The notes beneath the pieces are model-generated. The model saw nothing but the letters and a program-made list of their open reading frames with translations, was not told the DNA's origin and ran no database searches. 26,170 bases of DNA from a virus: positions 1 through 26,170 of the IMG/VR virus record IMGVR_UViG_3300047548_000846; one strand, 5' to 3'. How positions within the stretch are numbered: position 1 is the first letter of the stretch; the number at the start of each line of letters is the position of its first letter. This document shows, piece after piece, positions 5,777-14,464 of this stretch. Made by a program: the position numbers and the translations under genes.

Positions 5777-6133
5777 TCAAATATTGAGTTCGTTAAAAGC
5801 TGATTCTTCACCAATTAAAGCCATCATATCGTTTAATGCCCCTGTAATGGCGGCTAATTTTAAGGATGCTACTTTATCAGTATCTAACGCACTACCGATT
5901 AACAAATCAGCTTTCGGACATGAAACAGTGTGCCAGCCCTCAAAAGTTCCTAGTAACGCTGATAACTTCGGAGAGGAATCTAGTTCAAGAGCGAACGCGC
6001 AAGCTGTAAACCCAAACATACTAGCCGCCGCTCCAGATGCGCGAGTAAGACGTACTGAGGCATACTGCCCATCAATGGAGTAGCCTACTTCGTCAGGTGC
6101 TAAATTTGTTAATTCAATTTGTTCAATAGTCAT
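5777..6133 (-). CDS. Conserved-looking phage protein of unknown function between J and endolysin
   Basis: A 118-residue acidic protein, mostly soluble in look: MTIEQIELTNLAPDEVGYSI at the start, an Ala/Gly-rich middle (RASGAAASMFGFTACAF), a GTFEGWHTVSCPKADLLIG segment and a helical end. No family is recognised and no signal peptide or clear membrane segment is seen. It lies immediately after J (AAGGAT overlapping the J stop region) and before the lysis genes. Genes at this site in other phages include tail-fibre chaperones, superinfection-exclusion proteins and small virion proteins. Nothing in the sequence decides between them. Confidence 0.7.
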   Translation of the reverse strand: MTIEQIELTNLAPDEVGYSIDGQYASVRLTRASGAAASMFGFTACAFALELDSSPKLSALLGTFEGWHTVSCPKADLLIGSALDTDKVASLKLAAITGALNDMMALIGEESAFNELNI

Positions 6134-6141
6134 AATAATCC

Positions 6142-6567
6142 TTAAGGTTTTTGGTTTACGTTATGTGTTGCAATTCGTAGTGATGGTGATTCACCTGCAA
6201 AGTAACTGTTATCACTAACTGAAATCTTGCTTACTAAGCGTTCTCCTACTGGCAGACAAGATACACAATTCTCCCAGCGAAGTACACCAGCCCCATCAAA
6301 TACTAGCACTTCTTTGTTAAGCATTTCAGTAATCATAGCGACTGAACCATCCCGCAGAGTCATTGGTGTGCAATCACTTGCAACAACTGCCGCACCTGAC
6401 TCAGAAACAATACGAGTACAGTTAGCTGGAACTTGGATATTGTGCTGTACTTTTTGCAGGATAGGCACTAAATCTTCTGGGTTGTCAGAAGAGCATTCAA
6501 TAAACTGACCTACTGTGACCTCACCTGCTTGTCCAAATTCATCAATCCACATATCAGAGGCGACACA
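6142..6567 (-). other. Hint (hedgehog/intein)-like domain at the C-terminus of J
   Basis: Residues 1943-2083 of J. It starts at Cys1943 directly after a GGGGDPPEEP linker. Block A-like: CVASDMWIDEFGQAGEVTVG. Block B-like: VSESGAAVVASDCTPMTLRD, in which the usual TxxH His is not seen. Block F-like: VGERLVSKISVSDNSYFAGE, and it ends with IATHN and five more residues. The order, size (141 aa) and the terminal His-Asn fit a Hint fold. There is no Cys/Ser/Thr directly after the HN, so classical splicing is unlikely and self-cleavage or a purely structural role is more plausible. Assignment is by motif reading only. Confidence 0.6.
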
Positions 6568-9500
6568 AGGTTCTTCTGGTGGGTCACCACCTCCCCCGGT
6601 TGCGGCATCTGGAACAGTAACCGAAATGGTCGTAATCCATACCACATTATCATTTCCGCTTAGGTCTAAACCATTTGTAGTTACATTCAAGGTTTTTGAA
6701 CCACCTGTAAATCCATCATCAAGATAATATAATTTATAAACAACGGTTGAGTCGCGTGTTTGGTTTACATTTGCACTGGAACTGTTGTAACTAACCGTAG
6801 CAGACCCAATCTTTAATGACGCGGCTGACATACTAAAGGATACAACAGCGGGTGATGCGCTTGTAAACGTAGCGGATGCAGACAACCCCGTCCATCTGCT
6901 CGGCTGACTCGCAATAGTTACACCGCGCAAATTTCGTTGGTCGCCAATTTGGTGACCGCTTGAACCAACGCGCAAACCCAATCTACGCACACCGCCAACG
7001 TTGTAAGAGTCCTGCATAGCAAGCCTACCGTGAACTGAGCCGTCCTCGATGTACGCCTTATCTAAATTGATAATTCTGCGGATTTCTAAGCTATTAATTC
7101 TCCAATGCATAGGCGTTGTAGTTATAACAATCGCTGAACCCGTGGGATTACTGTAATGCACCAAGGCATAAGGAATACCGTAAGCCGCATTAGCAGGAGC
7201 AACTTGCGTCATTTCAAACTCTGCATTAGCGCCTACTTGTCCTGAATGAAGCGTTGAAGGGTTTCCTAAATAGTTATCATTTTTATCAAAAAAACGTAAC
7301 CCAACATTACACACCACCGCTAAACCCGCAGGCACAACGGAGTCATAATCTTGCCTCGAAAATACTTTGATTGCAAATCTATCACCTGAACGGGCAGGAA
7401 TATAATTGTTTTTTTCGGCAACAGATTGGTATGCAGAGGAATAAGCTGGTACTGTTACGTTACCAACATTTCCTATAGCTAAACACCAGCCGTTAGTAAC
7501 GGTATTATAATTACGCCAACAAGCCATCCCAGATGTTGATGTTTCATAAGCAAACCAACCATCACAAATTTGCTCAGGCGCAATTCTATACGCTTCGGGT
7601 ATGCCCGTATAATTGTTAATGAAATGACCGTTGCCGACTAAGTTATCCCCTAATGGTTTTACTCCTCTACCATCACTGGCGGTATACTGCGCACCGTCTG
7701 CAACATACTTAGCTATAGAATAAATTTTATTTAAAAGGAGTTGTCTTGCATAATAATAATTATTAAAACTGGCTTTAAAGTTGGTTCTATTTATATTGGT
7801 TTTTGCAGTTATGTTGTTCCAAGCCGGTGATAAACTGTTTAAATAATTATTTAAATCCGTTTTTGTGGTTTGCCAAGACCACCGTTCCGTAGTTATGCCA
7901 TAACTTGCCGCTTGTGCATCAATGCCAGCATATTCTGCATCAATATCGGTAAATTCTCTAATCACTTGTATTTTTTCAGACTTGCTTAACACACCATCTG
8001 CGGAAATGTCTGCTAATTCTGCGTTTGCTGTATTAGCATTTGACTGAGCTGTATTTGCGGCAGTTTGGGCATTGTTTGCGGCGTCATGTGCCGCTTGTGC
8101 CGCTTTACCGTCTGAACCAGCAGACCACGGTGATAGTTCTGTTTGATTTACTTTAGCTTCACCAAAATAGGTTCGAGAAATAAAAAGATACGAATCTGAA
8201 CCTGAATTACATTTTGATTTTCTAACATCCATCCTAACCGTTACAGCACCAGCTGGTGCGGTTACTATCATGCCTCGTTTGTCGTAACTTGATAAAAACT
8301 TACCACCTGAAATGTCATAAGTAGAGGTCAAACTTCCGACTTCTGAAATATACACGCCTGCCGAATCATAAAAAATAGCATTTACATGATAATTGCAACG
8401 GTGATTACCGAAATATCCAAACATCTCATAACGTTTACCAGCTACGACATTAAATGCTCCTAATGAAAAATCCGTATGCCCTGGAGAACCAGTCCCTACA
8501 ACTGTTTCTTGTAAATAAGCCGTATTTTCACCTGTTAAAGTCCAGTCAGCTGATAGGTTATAGCCAACTGTATAAGTGCTTCCAGATGGATTCCAAGCCA
8601 TAATTATAGCATCCGCTCCCGAAAAAAATTGAGAGTTAAGCATTTGATTACTAGACTGTGGAGATACTAGTGCGGTATTTGCTGTACCCTGCGCACCGTC
8701 TGCAATAGTTTTTGCGGTTGCATAAATCTTATTTAAAAGGGTCTGTCGCGTGGAATATACATCGGCAAACTTGGTACGGAACGTAGTCCCTACTATGGTT
8801 GTATTGCCACTTAAATTTGACCACAAAACAGGAGATGTTAAGGTAGCCAAGTAAGTAGTAAAGGCGGAAACCGCAGTATCGTAAGCCGTTTTTTCAGTAG
8901 TAATACTATAGGCTGTAGCTTGAGCGTCAATACCTGCCTGCTCCTGCGTGATAACGTCCCTATCTTGAATTACCCGTGGTTTCTCGTCCGGAGTCAATAC
9001 AGAATCCGAAGCAATATTAGCTAAATCAGCATTTGCGGTATTTGCGGCAGTTTGGGCATTATTTGCGGCAGTTTGGGCATTATTTGCGGCAGTTTGGGCA
9101 TTTCCAGCCGCTACATTTGCGGCATACCAATCTTGCGCCAATATCCAACTTGGGTGACTATACACATACATCTTGTTGTTATCGTCAGTGTCTATCCAAA
9201 TATCACCGTTGTCTACTGCGGTTTTACCTGTCGGCGCGGAACTTTGATAATGCACTAACGCTTTACCATCTGCCGTAGATTGGGCTGTTTGAGCTGAGTT
9301 AATAGCGGCGGCAATTTGACTATCTTGGGTTACTATCCAAGAGCCGCTTCTGTATGTGTAAATCTTATTACCATCATCAGTGTCAAACCAAATATCGCCT
9401 TCGTACATACCTGTGGCAGGTGCGGTAGTCTGGTAAAACGTTTTAATAGCTCCGTCAGCCGCCGCTTGTGCTGAAGAAGCAGAAGCTAAAGCGGCGGAAG

Positions 9501-12393
9501 CATTCGACGCAGCCGTGTTAGCTGTAGATTGAGCTGCATCGGCTAAAGCTTTAGCCGATGCCACTATCTTATTAACCAAAACCTGTTTAGCTAAGTATAC
9601 ATCCTGGAATTTAGTGCGGAATGTGGAACCTACTATATCTGTAATGCCCGCTAAATCAGAGTATAAAAATGGTTGCGTTAAAGTGTTAAGATACGTAGTA
9701 AGAGTCGTAATGGAGTTAGAATAAGCCGTCTTTTCCGTAGTAATACCATACGATGTAGCCTGAGCTTCTAAACCGGCTTTTTCACCTAATATAACATTGT
9801 AATCGGCTAAAACCGAACTCTTTTCAGTTGGAGTTAATATATCATCCATATCTACGCCCACAACCGTTAAGCTGTCGGTTATAGCTTCGGATTTAGCCCC
9901 TTTATCTGTTACGGAATACACGCTGACATATACAGTGTCACCTGCTTCGATAGTATCAATATCGAAAGAAGTGGCTGTGGATTTAGGTCGTGGAATCCAA
10001 TTACCTTCGTTTATTTTATAGCTAGATTCAAAATCAGGTCGAACACCATTTACAGGTGGTGAATCCCAGGATACAATGACTTTAGAAAAGCTTCGGCCTG
10101 CTGAGTTTACGATTGATTCGGATACAACTAAACCTGTAGGAATTTCAGGTTGCAAAATCCTAGGCATATGAAGGCTATAATTTGGAATGGTTAAAGGCGT
10201 ATTAGATTCGATTAAAGCAAATTTATCCGGATAGGTCCTTAAAGCTAATATAGTAAATATAGCTCCGTCATCTTCAGGCGTGATACCTATGGTTTTAAAA
10301 GTTTGAGGTACCGCGCTTGAACTAGAGATTATCCATACTGTGTCAGGTAAAGGTGCTAAGCTAAAAGCCAGGGAAACTTCCAGCACCGTATGAGTGCCAG
10401 CTCCAGTTACAATGTTTCGAGTTTCTAAACCTCCAGCTGGATTAACTACAGTTAAAGAATAACCAGTGGTTATAGTTATAGGTGAATCTATAGTGACGTG
10501 GGTCGTAGTGGCGGCAACTAATCGACCACCACGACGTTCTCCAGTAATAACAGGGTCTGATATAAGTATAATATCGCCTGGCAATGGAATGTTGCCATCT
10601 AGACCGACTTTAAAATTAACTAAATCTGTTTCAAATCGCTCGGTATAAATTAACCAACGACCTACGCGCCGAGCTTGACCTTGAGAGGTGCAACCAATAG
10701 CGTATATATCTGTAGGTCGCACGACGCCCATTTCAGCAATAGATTCATCATCCGCCACATACTCTACTTTAGTACGGTATCGGTCCGCAGGGTCATTCCA
10801 AGTGACCAAAGCCACGTTATGACGAACTTTAATGGAAGATCCGGTATAGTTAAACATACCGTCTACTACGTTGGCTTGTGTAAAATGGTATACAGGGTCA
10901 GACGGGCGATCAGCGATAGGTGTAATAGTGCCTGCGCCCCAATACGTCATAGCTCTAAATACAGCCGCTAACGAAGTTATTAAAGCATAAGCATCTTTAG
11001 CATCTTGAATATACGTATTACATGTATATCTAGGCTCTAAGCCACCTATACCATTAGGCACTAGCTCATCACAGTATTGAGCTATAGAGTACAACGCCCA
11101 TTTATCCATTGATTCTGGAGTAATGTGTTGGCCTGCTCCGTAACGATTATTAGTACATAAATCGTAAAAAATCCAAGCTGGATTATTGGACCATTTAACT
11201 ACAAATAACCCGTCCCATATACCTGAGTAAATACGAGTTATAGGGTCGTAATTAGACGGTACCTTAATTTTTAACCCTCGTATATGATAGCCACGAGTAG
11301 GTATCGCTGGAAATTGCTTAGAAGCCATTCGTAAAGCCACTAAAGCTGAATGCGGATAACTTAACTTCTCGTCGACTATTTCAGTATAAGAATCCCAGAA
11401 AGTGGAGTTCTGCAGGGATACGGATAAGCTGTCAGCGGTGATTCGCGTTACTTTTATAATATATGGAGAAGGTCCAAACGCTTTTAAATTAATTACATGT
11501 GAGCGCTTATATCGGCTGGTCGTTTTACCTGTAACGGTTGCTACAGGTTGAGGAGAACCAGTAGCCTGATTTACTATATTTACAGTTCCAGGTATGGCTT
11601 CATTAGTGCTTACCAATACAGCCCTTAATTCATATATAGCCAAAGGTACATTTAAAATCTCGATGAACTTAGACCGATAGCCAGCTTGAAGATTAATTAA
11701 AGGTTCGAATACACTAGAAGAACCTTGAGATAACACTTTGGATTCGCCGGCTACTGACCAGGTTGAAGCAGAACCTAACACGCGATACTCCAACCTTACC
11801 GTAGTAGCTGTGGATGTAGTAGCTTGATTAGGGGTGTAGTGAATAGCCGCACGAATATATGAAGTAGGAATAACAGTATTTAAGCCGGTGAAATTAACCC
11901 AAGATCCGCCACCTATATTAGCGTCTACAAACGCGCCTCCATTAGATGATACAGAGATTTTATATTGTACAGTAGTACCTTTAAGGTCACCGTTAGAAGT
12001 GTTTTGCAACGATAAGGTAGGGATACCGATACTAACTCGAATCCTATCTACGTCTGGATTCGAAATAGACCGGCTAATAGGTAAAGCTTGCTCCACCTGA
12101 ACGCCTACAGCCACTTCAGATTCAGTACCAGATATCATACCGATAGAAGCTTGGCCTGCGGTACCCACACGAGTTTCTACAGTGACGCCATCAAAATTAA
12201 ACGTACCGTCATTATTTTGAAGCTGAATATCATCGAAGAAAATCGACTTCATATCGGCTACTAGGCCTTCGATTTCGCCTTCACTAATTAAATCTAAAAT
12301 GCTAGCAAAGTCGTCTGAAGCCAAGTCATCCGGAGATTCAACCGGAGCACGTGGGGCTGCGCTTTTACTACCACCTGAACCTCTAATACTCAT
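6142..12393 (-). CDS. J: Tail tip attachment / host-specificity protein J, with C-terminal Hint-like domain
   Basis: A 2083-residue central tip protein (lambda gpJ type) that closes the tail tube and contacts the receptor. The N-terminal about 740 residues match the gpJ hub (ILDLISEGEIEGLV near 32-45; GLKIKVPSNYDP; DLCTNNRYGAG). An FN3-like domain follows (about 745-850, GLVVSESIV to YVSVYSVTDKGA). Then come three tandem helical modules, each starting LTPTEK/LTPDEK/LSKSEK and ending near LLNKI...A(D)GAQ (about 851-960, 1132-1235, 1467-1570). Between modules 1 and 2 are Ala-rich coils and two GDIW(F/I)DTDD motifs; jelly-roll-like domains follow modules 2 and 3. After a Gly/Pro linker, residues 1943-2083 look like a Hint domain. 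The ribosome binding site is weak (AGG), with the start just after the stop of I. The C-terminal half should govern host range. Confidence 0.93.
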   Translation of the reverse strand: MSIRGSGGSKSAAPRAPVESPDDLASDDFASILDLISEGEIEGLVADMKSIFFDDIQLQNNDGTFNFDGVTVETRVGTAGQASIGMISGTESEVAVGVQVEQALPISRSISNPDVDRIRVSIGIPTLSLQNTSNGDLKGTTVQYKISVSSNGGAFVDANIGGGSWVNFTGLNTVIPTSYIRAAIHYTPNQATTSTATTVRLEYRVLGSASTWSVAGESKVLSQGSSSVFEPLINLQAGYRSKFIEILNVPLAIYELRAVLVSTNEAIPGTVNIVNQATGSPQPVATVTGKTTSRYKRSHVINLKAFGPSPYIIKVTRITADSLSVSLQNSTFWDSYTEIVDEKLSYPHSALVALRMASKQFPAIPTRGYHIRGLKIKVPSNYDPITRIYSGIWDGLFVVKWSNNPAWIFYDLCTNNRYGAGQHITPESMDKWALYSIAQYCDELVPNGIGGLEPRYTCNTYIQDAKDAYALITSLAAVFRAMTYWGAGTITPIADRPSDPVYHFTQANVVDGMFNYTGSSIKVRHNVALVTWNDPADRYRTKVEYVADDESIAEMGVVRPTDIYAIGCTSQGQARRVGRWLIYTERFETDLVNFKVGLDGNIPLPGDIILISDPVITGERRGGRLVAATTTHVTIDSPITITTGYSLTVVNPAGGLETRNIVTGAGTHTVLEVSLAFSLAPLPDTVWIISSSSAVPQTFKTIGITPEDDGAIFTILALRTYPDKFALIESNTPLTIPNYSLHMPRILQPEIPTGLVVSESIVNSAGRSFSKVIVSWDSPPVNGVRPDFESSYKINEGNWIPRPKSTATSFDIDTIEAGDTVYVSVYSVTDKGAKSEAITDSLTVVGVDMDDILTPTEKSSVLADYNVILGEKAGLEAQATSYGITTEKTAYSNSITTLTTYLNTLTQPFLYSDLAGITDIVGSTFRTKFQDVYLAKQVLVNKIVASAKALADAAQSTANTAASNASAALASASSAQAAADGAIKTFYQTTAPATGMYEGDIWFDTDDGNKIYTYRSGSWIVTQDSQIAAAINSAQTAQSTADGKALVHYQSSAPTGKTAVDNGDIWIDTDDNNKMYVYSHPSWILAQDWYAANVAAGNAQTAANNAQTAANNAQTAANTANADLANIASDSVLTPDEKPRVIQDRDVITQEQAGIDAQATAYSITTEKTAYDTAVSAFTTYLATLTSPVLWSNLSGNTTIVGTTFRTKFADVYSTRQTLLNKIYATAKTIADGAQGTANTALVSPQSSNQMLNSQFFSGADAIIMAWNPSGSTYTVGYNLSADWTLTGENTAYLQETVVGTGSPGHTDFSLGAFNVVAGKRYEMFGYFGNHRCNYHVNAIFYDSAGVYISEVGSLTSTYDISGGKFLSSYDKRGMIVTAPAGAVTVRMDVRKSKCNSGSDSYLFISRTYFGEAKVNQTELSPWSAGSDGKAAQAAHDAANNAQTAANTAQSNANTANAELADISADGVLSKSEKIQVIREFTDIDAEYAGIDAQAASYGITTERWSWQTTKTDLNNYLNSLSPAWNNITAKTNINRTNFKASFNNYYYARQLLLNKIYSIAKYVADGAQYTASDGRGVKPLGDNLVGNGHFINNYTGIPEAYRIAPEQICDGWFAYETSTSGMACWRNYNTVTNGWCLAIGNVGNVTVPAYSSAYQSVAEKNNYIPARSGDRFAIKVFSRQDYDSVVPAGLAVVCNVGLRFFDKNDNYLGNPSTLHSGQVGANAEFEMTQVAPANAAYGIPYALVHYSNPTGSAIVITTTPMHWRINSLEIRRIINLDKAYIEDGSVHGRLAMQDSYNVGGVRRLGLRVGSSGHQIGDQRNLRGVTIASQPSRWTGLSASATFTSASPAVVSFSMSAASLKIGSATVSYNSSSANVNQTRDSTVVYKLYYLDDGFTGGSKTLNVTTNGLDLSGNDNVVWITTISVTVPDAATGGGGDPPEEPCVASDMWIDEFGQAGEVTVGQFIECSSDNPEDLVPILQKVQHNIQVPANCTRIVSESGAAVVASDCTPMTLRDGSVAMITEMLNKEVLVFDGAGVLRWENCVSCLPVGERLVSKISVSDNSYFAGESPSLRIATHNVNQKP
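8053..8073 (-). repeat. Distant identical copy of the 21-bp J repeat
   Basis: This 21-mer is identical to each of the units at 9040-9102. It lies 987 bases (329 codons) from the first unit there, so recombination between them would remove one whole module in frame. Confidence 0.88.
9040..9102 (-). repeat. Three perfect 21-bp tandem repeats inside J
   Basis: The + strand unit ATTTGCGGCAGTTTGGGCATT occurs at 9040-9060, 9061-9081 and 9082-9102 without a mismatch. On the coding strand each unit encodes seven residues of an Ala/Asn/Gln coiled segment (AQTAANN). An identical fourth copy lies at 8053-8073. Being multiples of 3, gains or losses of units keep the frame. Confidence 0.9.
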
Positions 12394-12399
12394 GATAAA

Positions 12400-13089
12400 T
12401 TATACCTGACGTGATTGAGACGAATCATTGAAACCAGTACCGCCGCCATAACTAAAACCTACAGTAGCACCTGTACTACTACCTACTACTTCTACGTCTG
12501 AAGACATAAAACCACTGCTAATGCCTGCGGATATAACAGCTGAACCTGCCATTACTTCGCCATATGCAATAGGCACTCTATGGCCTTGGGCTATAGTATT
12601 AACTGCGCCGTTAAATTGAGTATTAGGCGTATTTTCAGATTTTTCATTTTTCATAGATGGAGGACTAGGCGCTAACATTTGGGCTATGCCGCCTACCAAC
12701 ATAGATGCGCCGAATTTCATTAAAGATGTTCCCCAAGTTTGACCATAACCAAAGAAGGCGATAGCGCCTACTATGATTAATACCACACCTAAGATAGCCT
12801 GTAATACCCCACCCTTCTTGGAACCTCTAGTAGCCGGAGCTAAAATGTATTCAGATGAATTGTATACGGCTAATTCATCTTTGCCGATAGACTTACGACC
12901 AGTTATAAAATGATATTCACTTCCAGGCTTTGATAATTCAGCTCGGAACCCGGCAAATAGCGCCGATAGTGCTTTGATAGCTTCAGCAGGGCTTTTTACC
13001 GCTAAAGTGTGTTGATAACCAAATTTTCGACCTAAACGGCCGAGTAATTTAATTACCTTTAAATCGGAGTTTAAGGACTGTTCGGTCAT
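12400..13089 (-). CDS. I: Tail assembly protein I
   Basis: A 229-residue lambda gpI-type protein, needed to build the tail tip but, in lambda, not kept in the finished tail. The N-terminal part (VIKLLGRLGRKFGYQHTLAV, then SPAEAIKALSALF) matches the family. A hydrophobic region at about 94-114 (GGVLQAILGVVLIIVGAIAF) and a second at about 121-140 follow, then a Ser/Gly-rich tail with VNTIAQGHRVPIAYGEVMAGS. The start overlaps the end of K by 41 bases, so its ribosome binding site lies inside K. The order K-I-J is the lambda order. Confidence 0.88.
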   Translation of the reverse strand: MTEQSLNSDLKVIKLLGRLGRKFGYQHTLAVKSPAEAIKALSALFAGFRAELSKPGSEYHFITGRKSIGKDELAVYNSSEYILAPATRGSKKGGVLQAILGVVLIIVGAIAFFGYGQTWGTSLMKFGASMLVGGIAQMLAPSPPSMKNEKSENTPNTQFNGAVNTIAQGHRVPIAYGEVMAGSAVISAGISSGFMSSDVEVVGSSTGATVGFSYGGGTGFNDSSQSRQV

Positions 13090-13777
13090 GATAGTATCCA
13101 GTGTAAACCTCTTTACATGATATTCTATGGTATAAATGGTGCAGAATGTTGTTATTGCCTACGTAAATAGCCCCGTGATTAACTGTATCTGAGGCTATGT
13201 TCATTAGTAATACATCACCGATTTTAATAGCTTCGGTTGACGGTAACTTATAAAATCCGGCGGATTCATAATTATCGATATATAAATTCTCGCCTTTAGC
13301 CCACCACTCGTCTTGTCTAACAAAGTCTGGTAATATAATACCGGACATTTGACGGTAATAATCACGAATTAAAGTGAAGCAATCCACTAAACCATGTGTA
13401 AAAGAACGTCCAACTAAAGGTAATTCACCTTCAGCGGCCAATACGGTTATGTCCATGTCTGAACTTAAATCTAGTGTTTGTAAACCTAAAATCCACCAAG
13501 TTAATCCGCTAGATTTATGAGATATTAAATCTACATTGCTAGGTTTCGATGATTGATTAGGGTGTGAATGAATAATACCTACAACTTCGCCATTACATTC
13601 CGCATCGAAATAATCATTCGGATGTATCTCAAAATCATTTAAGGTATCACTAGCCACATTCTCACACACATGTAATCTAGGCTTTCCTTTAAAGACGTAT
13701 ACTAATGAACAAGCTTCGTGAGGATAAGCGGCTATAGCTACAGCACGAAATTCTTGTAAAATAGATTCATAACTCAT
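13049..13777 (-). CDS. K: Tail assembly protein K: JAMM peptidase plus NlpC/P60 domains
   Basis: A 242-residue two-domain protein. The N-terminal JAMM/MPN metallopeptidase domain has Glu21 (YPHEACSLV) and the zinc motif HSHPNQSSKPSNVD with His70, His72, Ser80 and Asp83. The C-terminal NlpC/P60 domain has catalytic Cys133 (GLVDCFTLI) and His201 (NHGAIYVG). All key residues of both active sites are present. In lambda, K takes part in tip assembly; the NlpC/P60 part may also cut peptidoglycan during DNA entry, which is inference. The start overlaps the stop of L as ATGA. Confidence 0.92.
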   Translation of the reverse strand: MSYESILQEFRAVAIAAYPHEACSLVYVFKGKPRLHVCENVASDTLNDFEIHPNDYFDAECNGEVVGIIHSHPNQSSKPSNVDLISHKSSGLTWWILGLQTLDLSSDMDITVLAAEGELPLVGRSFTHGLVDCFTLIRDYYRQMSGIILPDFVRQDEWWAKGENLYIDNYESAGFYKLPSTEAIKIGDVLLMNIASDTVNHGAIYVGNNNILHHLYHRISCKEVYTGYYHDRTVLKLRFKGN

Positions 13778-14463
13778 CGTAGTAAGCCAGCCGCCGGGAA
13801 GGCGCCTATAGGTAAATCATTATTCTCACCAAATCGTAATGCACACCCTGACAGCCGTTTGCTGCAAGCATCTAAAGCCGGATTTGAGGTAGGGGTATCC
13901 GTAAATGTAGCTACAGGACCACCTGCGTATCCACAACCGTCGCCTCTATACGCCCATATACATACGTTCGCAACGATAGGCCGTTTAGGTAAAGTTAAAC
14001 CTTCTAAATCAAGCGGAGAACCTAATTCAAACTCAACATATTCAGCGTTCTCGTTTAGCTTCTGGTTAATATAATATACATCATCAGGCAAATGAGCATT
14101 AGGGTCGGCGGTTGGGTTAATCGAATTTTCAAAATTCACCGCGTCTAAGAATTTTACTAAAGTTCTTTTACGAGTTACCTTAGCGCCAAGTAAATTATTT
14201 CCTACTAATATGGTGCTAATATAGCTATTTATATTGGACACTTTAATTCTAGGTCTAGGCAGCGCTTGGCTAGAAATATCGAATCCGTCCGCTTTTACAG
14301 GTAATGGATTATATGCTTGAGATTGCCATACGACCGCTAAATTTAACTCATTGGTACCTGCATGAAATCTGATAATTGCACCTCCTACAAGTGTAGCATC
14401 TAGCTCGAATAATTCGACCCATGAACCGGCTGATTGAGTCTGTAATTCATTAAACAAAGTCAT
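13774..14463 (-). CDS. L: Minor tail protein L
   Basis: A 229-residue lambda gpL homologue (lambda L is about the same size). The C-terminal region has four cysteines, at about 168, 177, 200 and 207 (CIWAYRGDGCGY; DACSKRLSGCALRFG), a conserved set reported to hold an iron-sulfur cluster in lambda L. The N-terminal part is beta-rich (WVELFELDAT; IIRFHAGTNE), as expected for a hub-ring subunit. It lies between M and K in the standard order, 1 base after M and overlapping K by 4. The ribosome binding site is weak, so coupling to M is likely. Confidence 0.9.
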   Translation of the reverse strand: MTLFNELQTQSAGSWVELFELDATLVGGAIIRFHAGTNELNLAVVWQSQAYNPLPVKADGFDISSQALPRPRIKVSNINSYISTILVGNNLLGAKVTRKRTLVKFLDAVNFENSINPTADPNAHLPDDVYYINQKLNENAEYVEFELGSPLDLEGLTLPKRPIVANVCIWAYRGDGCGYAGGPVATFTDTPTSNPALDACSKRLSGCALRFGENNDLPIGAFPAAGLLR

Positions 14464-14464
14464 A

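Noticed and set aside
5766-6083. 105-residue + strand ORF opposite the unknown 118-residue gene
   Set aside because: It is antisense to a gene with better support and shows no plausible ribosome binding site or family.
9033-9102. Possible CRISPR-like or iteron array
   Set aside because: The units are directly adjacent without spacers, have no palindromic repeat and lie in frame inside J, so they are coding repeats.
9033-9278. + strand ORFs with repeated RQFGHYL or GSLGIIC units
   Set aside because: The repeats are the 21-bp tandem units of J read antisense; the coding strand gives a sensible coiled segment.
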